7,414 nt of DNA from CAZAGT01 sp964484515. GTDB taxonomy: Bacteria > Desulfobacterota > DSM-4660 > Desulfatiglandales > HGW-15. The notes under the pieces are model-generated. The model did not search any database. It was not told the origin of the DNA and was given only the letters and a program-made list of their open reading frames with translations. The DNA is taken from NCBI GenBank assembly GCA_964484515.1, contig CAZAGT010000261.1, positions 1 to 7,414 on the forward strand. The letters are read 5' to 3'. Made by a program: the position numbers and the translations under genes. This document shows, piece by piece, positions 1-7,036 of the stretch (position 1 is its first letter; every line of letters starts with the position of its first letter).

Positions 1-3000
1 CTCTTCCAATCGATGATGGTCCAGTCTCCGCTCACACCATGTTTGACCATCCAGTCCACCGTGCCCCGAAACTCGCAGCCCTCAGAGATCGTCACCAGAA
101 AGGGGACTTCTGCGTGCTGATGAGCGCCATCAGATATCTCCAGCAAGCGTTCATCCGTGACCGCGGTCTCGATCTGCCCGTAGGCCTTCCGCTTCAGTCT
201 CTCAAGCTTTTCCCCGGCCAGGGGAACGACGGCTTGATCCCTTTGACTGATCCTTTCAAAAACGCTCCCAAACAACATCTCGTCCAATGGTTGACCGAAC
301 CGGTGGTGTTCCAGATAGGCGTGGATGACATTGCCGATGAGCAGGGCTTCCCCTGAGCCGTATTCCCACTCCAGGCCCGCATCAGATCCCTCGCGGCATC
401 TACCGCCATCTTCTTCAAGAACGGTCGCCGGGCGCGTGGTATCCCACTTGAACCCGAGGATGACACCGTAATAGAAGCGCAGACGACATTGCCTGAACAA
501 CCGGATCGATTTGAAGCTGAATTGGTAGTAAGGGGGCGTCGTAATCGGGCCTGTCAGGTCCAAGGATCGGGCCTTGCTGTCGTAGCGGCCGAATTCCTCC
601 CTGCTCGATTCCGCTTCCTCGCGAGTTACCCCTCTGTAGGGTCTTGGCTGCGGATCCCGCCAAATGATGTTCGGCAGGTCGTCGCTGCCCTCATGGATTT
701 CAGTGTCGGTTGGGGGAAAACGGGTATTGAACCGGTAGATGTCATCCAGCAGATCCATGGTGGTCGCCCGTTCCCGGTAATCTTCCGATGAGAGGGGCGT
801 TCTCTCTTCGTCCAGATGTCGCTTTTCCATATTACCGATCAAGATGAGATGGCTCTCGGTCCGGGTGCAACCGACATAAAAGACACGCCGGTTCTCCGCT
901 ATCGCCTCCAAGCGATTTCTGTGCGTCAGGAGATGCCCCAATGGGCCGTAAGCCTTCCGGTATCTCAATTCGGCCATTTCGAACGGCCAAACCGGGATCT
1001 CCCCTTCTGCGGGATTCCAGGCCCCGGCTCCTCCGGATCCGTAGAGGCGCAACGGTCTTCCCGGCTCGACTCGAGACGGCACCTTGCGGTTCAAATCGGG
1101 AATTATGACCATCGGAAATTCCAGTCCCTTGGCGCTATGGATGGTCATGAGGTGAATGGGGCTTTCCCCGCCTGAGACGATGAGGGCCTCGCCCTCCTCC
1201 TCTTCCTCCTCGGCCATCTCGAGACAGTAGGCCACGAACTCCTTCAGGGAGCCACTCCCATCTTCCTGGAACCCACGGGCAATCTCGATCAGTTTCTCGA
1301 CGTTGGCCAGCCGCTGCCGCCCATTCGGATGAACGGAATAGATGGCTGTCAGCTGCCGTTCAGCGATGATCCTCCGGATGAGCTCCGCCAGCGTGAGGCG
1401 GCTTGAGAGCAACCGCCACGATCGAATCTGCCGCACGAACGCTCGCGCCCGGCGGTCATCCGAGGCCTCGAACCGTTCGAGCGTCGGTTCGGCGCCGTAG
1501 AAGAGGTCAAAGATCTCCGGATCGCTAAAGGCAAAGATGGGGCTCCTGAGGACCGCTACCAGAGAAATATGCTGCCTTTCGTCCGAGAGATAATTCAACA
1601 ATTGAATCATCTCCATGACTTCCGGGCATTGAAAAAAGCCCTTGCCGCGGTGGACCTTGAACGGCAGACGCGCTTCCCGCAGAAAGGTTTCGAAGATCTT
1701 GATGTGCGTGAAGGCGAAAAAGAGAATGCCGATGGCCAGCTCGTCCTTCTCTATCTTAGACCTGATGTCTCCGTAGGTCCTATATTCAAATCTGTCTTTG
1801 CCCTGTCGCCCCAGCAGTCTCTCGATAATATCGACGATCAATGAGGCCTCGTTTGTCATCCGGTCTTTTCTGGCAGCAGACGTGCGGGTCAAATAGAACG
1901 TCACCGAACCCCCATCCGGTCTTCGCCCCCGACCCGACGGTGGCATCGCGATCGGCTTCGGCGCGGTCTCATATTCCTCCAATCGGGGCACACCCTTATT
2001 GCTGAAGACGGCTTCAAAGGTGCTGTTTATGTACGCCAACGGTCTGCGGGCGGTGCGAAAACTGTGGGGGAGGTACACGTCTCCGTTTCGGATTTGGCTT
2101 TGAAGAGCAGGTGCCAGGGCCTCAAAGGCCGCCTGATGTCCTTTGAGCCAGGCCGCGCCATCTCCGATCAGGGCATCGAGACGGGCGCTGAATGCGGCGT
2201 CCTCCCAGTACAATGGCGCCGGATCGCCATCGTTCGACTCCTTGATCTGTCCGGTCGCCAGCTCAAATACCGTCACATCGCCTCCGCGAAACCCGTATAT
2301 CGCCTGGCGCTTGTCTCCGACCACAAACAGCTTACCCTTCTGCAGCTCTGGCCGCCCGTTCCGTCCCGTGTCCGAGCTGAGATAACGGATGATCTCCCAT
2401 TGCACGCGATTGGTATCCTGGAATTCGTCGACCATGAGGTACTTGAATCTCTGCTGAATGGATCTCAGACCGTCGCCCCTCTCCTCCTGAAACAGACGCT
2501 CAAGCATGGCGTGCGTATGGGCCTCCAGGTCCGCAAAATCGAGAGCATTCGCTCTTCGCTTTGCGGCCTGATAGCGATTCAGACAGATTGCGGCGGCATC
2601 CAAGAACAGAATGAGCTGCTCCTCGAAAACCCGATCGGGAGAGGAACGATCGAAAACATCGGGGAAAAACGAATCGACAAGCTCAACATAAGAGATCTCC
2701 CTCAACCCGCCTTTGACGACGAGCCTGGGGCTTCGGGGCTCCCGGTTTGTACTCATTTCCCTCAGATGGCGGAAGAGTTCCGGGACTCCGGTATCCGGTT
2801 GGCCCTGTTTCTCGGCCTCCCCCCAGGTCTCCATCAATGAAAGGACCTCCTCATATGCGGCACCTTTCCTCGTGAGTTTCCGTAACCCTTCCGCATAGGG
2901 GATCAGGTAGTCGTCCCTGATAGACCGGCAGTAGTCGTTAAAGACTTGCCGGGGCCACTTCTGACTGCTGAAAAGCCGCTTGGTCGTGGCCAGCACGCGA

Positions 3001-3566
3001 CTGAAGGTGAGGGGATGCGCGATGATCCTCTGGATTGCGCGAAAGAGGTGGTTACGCGTTCCGAAGGTCTGCCGGAGGAGTGCAAGGTCCGCTAGCCTGG
3101 TCTTCAGCATCGTGTACAGGCCGGCGTCAATGGCCTCTGCCATGATCTTTCTCTGCCTTGCTCCCTGAATGACCGCAAACCCCGGATCGATACCCGACTC
3201 CACCGGATGGTTCCTCAAGAGGCGTGCGCAAAAGGAGTGAATGGTGGAGACGTGATTCGTCTGAAAGCGCTCTCGAGCCTCTCGGATCTTGTCTCTAATG
3301 CCCTCAACGGATGTGGGCCTTGAACGGATCTGGTGGTCCAGCCGCAGGAGCATATCATAGACTCGGCCCTTCATCTCTTCGGCCGCCTTTTCGGTGAACG
3401 TGAGGGCCAGGATCTCGGGAAGGCTCACCTCGTTGTCGCCCAGCAGGATGAAACAGAAACGATTGCTCAAAATGCGCGTCTTGCCGGCCCCGGGGCCGGC
3501 GGTGACCACCATGTTGCGGTGATAATCGAGGGCGCAGGCCTGCGGCAATGTCAGATCCTCAAACAT
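1..3566 (-). CDS. UvrD/AddA-like SF1 helicase with C-terminal RecB-family nuclease domain (3' end cut by window)
   Basis: Predicted ATP-dependent helicase-nuclease for double-strand-break end processing, in the style of AddA or RecB. Translating the minus strand from the ATG at 3566 gives 1188 codons with no stop. Helicase motifs occur in order: Q motif (Q9), Walker A AGPGAGKT (23-30), motif Ia TFTEKAAEEMKGR (56-68), DEFQD (380-384), GDKRQAIYGFRG (417-428), SFRT (502-505), HSAKG (810-814) and FYVGCTR (896-902). A PD-(D/E)XK nuclease follows: RQCRLRF around C1027, GNVIH with H1082, GTVDW with D1171, and IIDWK with D1186 and K1188 as the last complete codon. AddA proteins are about 1200 residues, so little should be missing. 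A GGAG at 3578-3581 lies 11 nt before the start. A six-Glu run (786-791) precedes motif V. No AddB partner is visible; it could lie beyond the left edge. The helicase-nuclease call is firm; AddA versus RecB-like orphan is not. Confidence 0.93.
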   Translation of the reverse strand, partial: MFEDLTLPQACALDYHRNMVVTAGPGAGKTRILSNRFCFILLGDNEVSLPEILALTFTEKAAEEMKGRVYDMLLRLDHQIRSRPTSVEGIRDKIREARERFQTNHVSTIHSFCARLLRNHPVESGIDPGFAVIQGARQRKIMAEAIDAGLYTMLKTRLADLALLRQTFGTRNHLFRAIQRIIAHPLTFSRVLATTKRLFSSQKWPRQVFNDYCRSIRDDYLIPYAEGLRKLTRKGAAYEEVLSLMETWGEAEKQGQPDTGVPELFRHLREMSTNREPRSPRLVVKGGLREISYVELVDSFFPDVFDRSSPDRVFEEQLILFLDAAAICLNRYQAAKRRANALDFADLEAHTHAMLERLFQEERGDGLRSIQQRFKYLMVDEFQDTNRVQWEIIRYLSSDTGRNGRPELQKGKLFVVGDKRQAIYGFRGGDVTVFELATGQIKESNDGDPAPLYWEDAAFSARLDALIGDGAAWLKGHQAAFEALAPALQSQIRNGDVYLPHSFRTARRPLAYINSTFEAVFSNKGVPRLEEYETAPKPIAMPPSGRGRRPDGGSVTFYLTRTSAARKDRMTNEASLIVDIIERLLGRQGKDRFEYRTYGDIRSKIEKDELAIGILFFAFTHIKIFETFLREARLPFKVHRGKGFFQCPEVMEMIQLLNYLSDERQHISLVAVLRSPIFAFSDPEIFDLFYGAEPTLERFEASDDRRARAFVRQIRSWRLLSSRLTLAELIRRIIAERQLTAIYSVHPNGRQRLANVEKLIEIARGFQEDGSGSLKEFVAYCLEMAEEEEEEGEALIVSGGESPIHLMTIHSAKGLEFPMVIIPDLNRKVPSRVEPGRPLRLYGSGGAGAWNPAEGEIPVWPFEMAELRYRKAYGPLGHLLTHRNRLEAIAENRRVFYVGCTRTESHLILIGNMEKRHLDEERTPLSSEDYRERATTMDLLDDIYRFNTRFPPTDTEIHEGSDDLPNIIWRDPQPRPYRGVTREEAESSREEFGRYDSKARSLDLTGPITTPPYYQFSFKSIRLFRQCRLRFYYGVILGFKWDTTRPATVLEEDGGRCREGSDAGLEWEYGSGEALLIGNVIHAYLEHHRFGQPLDEMLFGSVFERISQRDQAVVPLAGEKLERLKRKAYGQIETAVTDERLLEISDGAHQHAEVPFLVTISEGCEFRGTVDWMVKHGVSGDWTIIDWK

Positions 3567-3577
3567 CAGTAACGCTA

Positions 3578-3581
3578 CTCC
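3578..3581 (-). promoter_or_regulatory. Ribosome binding site of the helicase gene
   Basis: The plus strand reads CTCC, giving GGAG on the minus strand, 11 nt before the ATG at 3566. The spacing is a little long, but no other purine-rich site or in-frame start nearby is better. The start also leaves a Q motif and Walker A at the usual distance from the N-terminus for this family. Confidence 0.5.
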
Positions 3582-3586
3582 ATATG

Positions 3587-3622
3587 CGCCGCGGTCGAAA
3601 GCGGCATCGTTCCGCCGCGGTC
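3587..3622. repeat. 10-bp direct repeat with overlapping short hairpins upstream of the helicase gene
   Basis: CGCCGCGGTC occurs at 3587-3596 and again at 3613-3622, a 26-bp period. Between them, GCGGC at 3601-3605 can pair with GCCGC at 3588-3592 or with GCCGC at 3614-3618. Each gives a 5-bp stem with an 8-nt loop, so the two hairpins are mutually exclusive. The cluster lies just upstream of the helicase ribosome binding site and could be a protein-binding site or part of its leader. In GC-rich DNA it may also be chance. Confidence 0.4.
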
Positions 3623-3829
3623 TTATCGCTCGCTTTCAAGCTGTACAACGTGCTCTTGCGAATGTAAAACCCTATTCGAGTGAAATCGCTCAATGTCTAC
3701 TGTCTGCGGACCTTTGCCGGTTGCTAAGCACAGGCTACTGAGCTCAAACCTCCAACCTCCGACTTTTTCAGCTTCAACTTACCATGGAACGGTGATTGCA
3801 GTATCTTCGAGAAAAACATCCTTTGCATT

Positions 3830-3833
3830 GGAG
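3830..3833 (+). promoter_or_regulatory. Ribosome binding site fixing the nucleotidyltransferase start
   Basis: GGAG ends 6 nt before the ATG at 3840. This selects that ATG over the open but unsupported upstream ATG at 3693. The resulting protein begins a few residues before the conserved LIMAAGRGSRM loop, as expected for this fold. Confidence 0.7.
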
Positions 3834-3839
3834 ATCCCT

Positions 3840-4652
3840 ATGACTGCAACCCCTGAATGCGCCGCCTTGATCATGGCCGCCGGCCGCGGCAGCCGAATGA
3901 AGAACTATGACGGGAACAAGACCCTGCTGCCCCTCCGGGCCGGGACGTCACAAACGGAGGGAGACGAGCCTATCCTGATCCATATTTTGAATCGCCTTCC
4001 TCCCGGACCTAAAGCCGTCGTGGTGAACTACAAGAAAGAGGATGTCTTTGAAACTACGCGTGACCTTGATCTTGTCTACTGTGAACAACCCTCCCTCAAC
4101 GGCACGGGCGGTGCCTTGCTGGCCGCACGGAATTTCATCAAAGAGATCGATGCGAAGGACATCATCATCACCATGGGTGACGTACCCTTTGTAAAAGCTG
4201 CGACCTATCGTCGTCTCCTTACTCACCTTACCGGCGACAGGCTCGTGGTCCTCGGCTTTCGGCCCGCGGACAAAAAACAGTACGGCGCGCTCGAGATCGA
4301 CGGACAGCGTGTGAAGCGAATTGTCGAATGGAAGTATTGGAAGGATTATTCCGCAGAAAAGCAGGCACAGCTCGATATCTGCAACTCAGGGATTTATGCG
4401 GCGCGGAAGGCCGATCTCCTTCGGTATTTGGACGTCCTGGCCGGGAGGCCTCACGTCGTGCTCAAGGAACGCAGCGGCAAGATGGTAGAGATTCAAGAGT
4501 TCTTCATCACTGACCTGGTTGAATTTATGCGGGAGGATGATCTGCGAATAGGGTATGTGATCGCTGAAGACGAAGACGAGGTCATGGGAGTCGATGATCT
4601 CGACTCCCTCCGTAAGGCCCAGGAGCTATATCGGGAGAATCGATACGCTTAG
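3840..4652 (+). CDS. GlmU-type sugar-phosphate nucleotidyltransferase, stand-alone (270 aa)
   Basis: GT-A/Rossmann nucleotidyltransferase, expected in the cytoplasm to join an NTP and a sugar-1-phosphate (or similar phosphate) into an NDP-linked product and pyrophosphate. Visible elements match the uridyltransferase half of GlmU: the NTP-binding loop LIMAAGRGSRM (10-20) with K27, NGTGGA (87-92) in the place of GlmU LGTGHA, the metal-binding MGDVP (112-116, D114), YGAL then IVEWK (148-151, 161-165), CNSGIY (181-186), and near the C-terminus FFITDLVEF and EVMGVDDLDSL, echoing GlmU YYLTD and EVLGVN. The protein stops there, with no left-handed beta-helix acetyltransferase domain, so it is not bifunctional GlmU. 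The substrate cannot be read from sequence. It begins a three-gene operon, ending 30 nt before the next gene's preferred start. The 49 codons open upstream of the chosen start look non-coding. Confidence 0.88.
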   Translation: MTATPECAALIMAAGRGSRMKNYDGNKTLLPLRAGTSQTEGDEPILIHILNRLPPGPKAVVVNYKKEDVFETTRDLDLVYCEQPSLNGTGGALLAARNFIKEIDAKDIIITMGDVPFVKAATYRRLLTHLTGDRLVVLGFRPADKKQYGALEIDGQRVKRIVEWKYWKDYSAEKQAQLDICNSGIYAARKADLLRYLDVLAGRPHVVLKERSGKMVEIQEFFITDLVEFMREDDLRIGYVIAEDEDEVMGVDDLDSLRKAQELYRENRYA

Positions 4653-4672
4653 ACGCGCAATCATATTTTCAT

Positions 4673-4677
4673 GGAGG
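4673..4677 (+). promoter_or_regulatory. Shine-Dalgarno GGAGG pointing to a GTG start for the DUF47 gene
   Basis: GGAGG begins at the G of the ATG at 4671 and lies 5 nt before an in-frame GTG at 4683. No ribosome binding site is visible upstream of the ATG itself. The GTG start also gives an N-terminus (FGFLFKK) typical of the family. The difference is only four residues. Confidence 0.6.
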
Positions 4678-4682
4678 CCTAT

Positions 4683-5333
4683 GTGTTCGGATTTCTCTTC
4701 AAAAAACAGCGAGAAGTCGAGTCGTTGATTTACAAGTATTTGGACAACCTCGAAATTACAAAGAAGCGCTTTGCCGAGGCAATGAATACGTGTCTCGATG
4801 AAGGTCTCTGTGATCGTTTCGAATTTCTGATAGATCAGACCCATAAATTCGAATCCAAGGCCGATGATATTCGCGAAGAAATCAAAACCCTCATGTACGG
4901 CAAGGCCCTGATACCCGAATCCCGTGGAGATATTATGGGGCTTTTGGAATCGATTGACGAGATCCCGCGGCTCTTTGAATTGGTTCTTTATATGATTAAG
5001 ACTCAAAAGCTGGTGCTCCCTACCTTTATTGTTCCAGACATTAAGGAGCTAGTCCAAGTCTCTGTCGAAAGCTGTGATTTCATGCTCAAGGAGATCCAAG
5101 CCTTATTCGAGAAAAGTGAGGGCATTAGAGTGCTCGTCTCCAAAATTGACCACAATGAAAGCCATTGCGATCATATCGAACGACGCATCGTCACAAAAAT
5201 CTTCGATTCCGATGTGGATCCTTTCCAGAAACTGCAGTTGAAAGAGCTCATCGTTAATATGGGCGAGATTGCGGACCAGGTGGATCGCGTGTCAAAACGG
5301 GTGAACATCCTTAGTATGAAACGACGTGTATAA
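4683..5333 (+). CDS. DUF47 / PhoU-like protein, Pit accessory (216 aa)
   Basis: Cytoplasmic helical-bundle protein of the DUF47 family, distantly related to PhoU and usually encoded beside PiT phosphate transporters, whose activity it is thought to modulate. The N-terminus FGFLFKKQREVE and length of about 215 residues fit. The protein is almost all amphipathic helix with no membrane segment. Two PhoU-type ExxxD metal-binding motifs are visible: HKFESKADDI (E57, D61) and HNESHCDHIE (E159, D163), at matching places in the two halves. SIDEIPRLFE (91-100) matches the conserved middle helix. I prefer the GTG at 4683 because of the GGAGG 5 nt upstream; an ATG at 4671 would add MEAY. Its stop codon overlaps the start of the transporter gene, which supports joint expression and function. 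Confidence 0.9.
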   Translation: MFGFLFKKQREVESLIYKYLDNLEITKKRFAEAMNTCLDEGLCDRFEFLIDQTHKFESKADDIREEIKTLMYGKALIPESRGDIMGLLESIDEIPRLFELVLYMIKTQKLVLPTFIVPDIKELVQVSVESCDFMLKEIQALFEKSEGIRVLVSKIDHNESHCDHIERRIVTKIFDSDVDPFQKLQLKELIVNMGEIADQVDRVSKRVNILSMKRRV

Positions 5334-6277
5334 TGTTCTCTCTTCTGGGTGGAATTTTTCTGGGATGGTCCCTGGGCGCCAATGATGCGTCTAATGTATT
5401 TGGCTCGGCCGTGGCGTCCAGAATGCTTAAATTCAGGACAGCCGCTGTCCTAGCATCTGTCTTTGTCCTCTTGGGAGCGCTTCTGCAGGGCCAAGGGGGG
5501 ATCGAAACCCTCAAAGATCTGACTCAATTGAGTTACAAACAGGCAGTTGTTTCGTCTGTAGCGGCGGCCGTCACCGTCACAATCATGACAATTCTGGGAC
5601 TTCCTGTTTCTGTGTCCCAGGCGGTCGTAGGTGCAATCCTGGGGATCGGTCTTCTCAATAAACAACTTAACGTATTGGGGCTGGGAAAGGTGCTGGCTTG
5701 CTGGTTGGGAACCCCAATCGGCGGCCTGGTCGCCGCAGTTGCTGTCTATAGGATGCTGGCAATCGTTTACAATAATCTCAAGATCAACCTGTTTCAGTCC
5801 GACAAGCTCCTCCGCTTCTCCTTGATCGCTGCCGGTACATACGGCGCTTACTCACTTGGTGCGAACAATGTTGCCAATGTGACAGCCGTTTTCGTGGGTG
5901 CCGGCCGTTTAAGTGCATTTTCGGCCGTTCTCGTGGGCGGTTTGAGCATTGGACTTGGGATCCTCACCTTCAGCGGACGTGTCATGGAAACCGTTGGCAG
6001 TAAACTCGTCAGATTGGATTCGTTTTCGGCCCTTGTCGTCATTTTCGCAGAGGCCGTTACCGTTCACTTTTACACATTTGTCGGAGTTCCGGTTTCAACT
6101 TCTCAAGCCATGATCGGGGCGGTTTTGGGTGTCGGTATAGTGAAGGGAATCAATACGGTAAGTCGCCGCACTTTGGCAAACATCTTAATTGGCTGGTTTC
6201 TGACGCCCGTCGTGGCCAGCTTCAATGCTCTGGCTCTTGATTTCATAATCCACTTACAATATGTGCCTTCCATGTAG
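5333..6277 (+). CDS. pit: PiT-family inorganic phosphate transporter (314 aa)
   Basis: Low-affinity inner-membrane phosphate permease of the PHO4/PiT family, driven by a proton or sodium gradient; the ion cannot be told from sequence. The inverted two-fold repeat is clear: GANDASN (15-21) and GANNVAN (176-182) head the two halves, and PVSVSQAVVGAILG (from 91) and PVSTSQAMIGAVLG (from 253) follow in each. The rest is mostly hydrophobic helices. At 314 residues it is the short form found in many bacteria and archaea, without the long central loop of E. coli PitA. The ATG shares its A with the TAA of the DUF47 gene (TAATG) and has no recognisable ribosome binding site, so translation probably depends on coupling to that gene. 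No clear intrinsic terminator follows; a short GAGCCC/GGGGTC hairpin near 6301 lacks a T run. Confidence 0.94.
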   Translation: MFSLLGGIFLGWSLGANDASNVFGSAVASRMLKFRTAAVLASVFVLLGALLQGQGGIETLKDLTQLSYKQAVVSSVAAAVTVTIMTILGLPVSVSQAVVGAILGIGLLNKQLNVLGLGKVLACWLGTPIGGLVAAVAVYRMLAIVYNNLKINLFQSDKLLRFSLIAAGTYGAYSLGANNVANVTAVFVGAGRLSAFSAVLVGGLSIGLGILTFSGRVMETVGSKLVRLDSFSALVVIFAEAVTVHFYTFVGVPVSTSQAMIGAVLGVGIVKGINTVSRRTLANILIGWFLTPVVASFNALALDFIIHLQYVPSM

Positions 6278-6683
6278 ATCTCAAGGGATGCGTTAGGAGC
6301 CCTTTTGGGGTCTGCCGGTTACATCTCAGTTCTCCTGTCGTAAGAAAAGGCGAACGATACCTTCACATGTCAAGACCATCCAACCAGCTCCTCAGTGACG
6401 TGAAGATGTTCGCCCTCCTCGGACTTATTGGGTCCCCAAATAGCCAATTCCCCAAGTTCTCAGGATTCATCTATCACCTCGACCCCGTCCTCAACACGAG
6501 CGACGATATATACTCAACGGGTCCTTATTTCCAGCATGGGCATGGAATGCAGAATGATTGGAGTGGAGAAGGGAACGGGCGAAAAACCCTCCTGAATTCA
6601 CGCTTCGGCAAAGGGTATGAGGAGGCATTGTCTTCTATCCAGAGCTTGAGGCCTGTTCGCCTATCTATCTGAACCCAAGGAAC
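6278..6683. other. Intergenic stretch between convergent pit and arsR
   Basis: About 400 bases lie between the ends of two convergent genes. I see no RNA gene, insertion sequence end or strong terminator for either direction. The only open frame of any length is the doubtful one at 6367-6672. Minus-strand frames here are broken by several stops. Confidence 0.5.
6367..6672 (+). CDS. Doubtful hypothetical ORF, 101 aa
   Basis: This frame is open for 101 codons in an otherwise empty gap, and in its first half many codons end in C or G, as in the neighbouring genes. Against it: no ribosome binding site precedes the ATG (the nearest AAGG is about 16 nt away), there is no signal peptide or membrane segment, and I recognise no family. 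The product is polar, with a Gly/His/Asn-rich middle. It could be a lineage-specific small protein, a decayed remnant or chance. Confidence 0.22.
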   Translation: MSRPSNQLLSDVKMFALLGLIGSPNSQFPKFSGFIYHLDPVLNTSDDIYSTGPYFQHGHGMQNDWSGEGNGRKTLLNSRFGKGYEEALSSIQSLRPVRLSI

Positions 6684-7028
6684 CTATCCTTTACAGATAT
6701 CTTCACGCCGAATCGATGGAAGTCTTTCCACCAGCTCGGCTATCTCGGGGTCCTCATCCAGCCAGTGCTTCAGGTTCCCCAGGGCGTTGGCGGCATAAGG
6801 ACTGCTGCTCCCATCCGTGAGATAATAGTCCACCCACAGGCCTGTTTTCCTAAAAGCGACCAACCCGGCATCATTAAGTATTTTCAAGTGCTTAGATACA
6901 CTCGGTTGGGCTATTTGCAACGCCGCTTGCAACTCGCAAACACACATGGACTTATGCTGCAACATCTTCAGGATCCTCACCCGATTCGGGTCGGAGAGCG
7001 CCTTCATGACTTTGATAAAAGGCTTCAT
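6684..7028 (-). CDS. ArsR/SmtB-family metal(loid)-responsive repressor (114 aa)
   Basis: Small winged-helix repressor expected to bind DNA as a dimer and release it when a thiophilic ligand binds. The fold is plain: ALSDPNRVRILKML (10-23), then MCVCEL (28-33), the helix-turn-helix IAQPSVSKHLKIL (39-51), and the wing GLVAFRKTGLWVDYYL (55-70). C29 and C31 form the CVC motif that in R773-type ArsR helps bind As(III)/Sb(III) in the helix before the recognition helix; a third cysteine, C112, lies near the C-terminus. The ligand here is not proven: related CVC proteins can sense other metals or sulfur species, and no arsB, arsC or acr3 is in view. The gene diverges from the exported-protein gene starting at 7286, its most likely target, and probably represses itself. 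Confidence 0.92.
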   Translation of the reverse strand: MKPFIKVMKALSDPNRVRILKMLQHKSMCVCELQAALQIAQPSVSKHLKILNDAGLVAFRKTGLWVDYYLTDGSSSPYAANALGNLKHWLDEDPEIAELVERLPSIRREDICKG

Positions 7029-7036
7029 AAGAACTC

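Larger units (their letters stand above)
3567..3839. other. Divergent intergenic region between helicase and nucleotidyltransferase
   Basis: About 270 bases separate the two divergent starts and must hold both promoters. I found no convincing -35/-10 pair for either direction; the best plus-strand match (TGTACA at 3642-3647, 17 nt, TAAAAC at 3665-3670) is weak. The frame of the downstream gene is open from 3693, but the added N-terminus resembles no family sequence and lacks a ribosome binding site. A GC-rich repeat and hairpin cluster sits at 3587-3622. Confidence 0.5.
3840..6277 (+). other. Three-gene phosphate operon: nucleotidyltransferase, DUF47, pit
   Basis: The three genes share one strand, with an 18-30 nt gap (depending on the DUF47 start) and then a one-base stop/start overlap, and no internal promoter was seen. 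The layout implies one transcript. DUF47 with Pit is a widespread pairing for phosphate uptake and its control. The nucleotidyltransferase releases pyrophosphate and consumes a phosphorylated substrate, but a direct link to uptake is inference. Confidence 0.7.

Noticed and set aside
1194..1211. CTC/TTC triplet run in the helicase gene
   Set aside because: It encodes a six-glutamate stretch in a loop before motif V. Acidic low-complexity loops are common there, and six codons are not a notable repeat.
2064..2840. 258-codon plus-strand open frame inside the helicase gene
   Set aside because: It shares codon boundaries with the minus-strand helicase, whose motifs are unmistakable across this interval. 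The predicted protein shows no family features, so it is an antisense shadow of a GC-rich gene.
3656..3678. TTGCGA...TATTCG as promoter of the phosphate operon
   Set aside because: The spacing is only 11 nt, too short for sigma-70, and no PHO-box-like direct repeat was found nearby.
3693..3839. 49-codon N-terminal extension of the nucleotidyltransferase
   Set aside because: It has no ribosome binding site, an atypical composition and no resemblance to the family. The ATG at 3840 has GGAG 6 nt upstream and gives the normal N-terminus.
4626..5006. 126-codon minus-strand ORF over the DUF47 gene
   Set aside because: It lies antisense to a confidently recognised gene and shows no recognisable domain.
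6296..6314. Possible intrinsic terminator after pit (GAGCCC-TTTT-GGGGTC)
   Set aside because: The stem has a G-G mismatch and no T run follows, so it is not called as a terminator.
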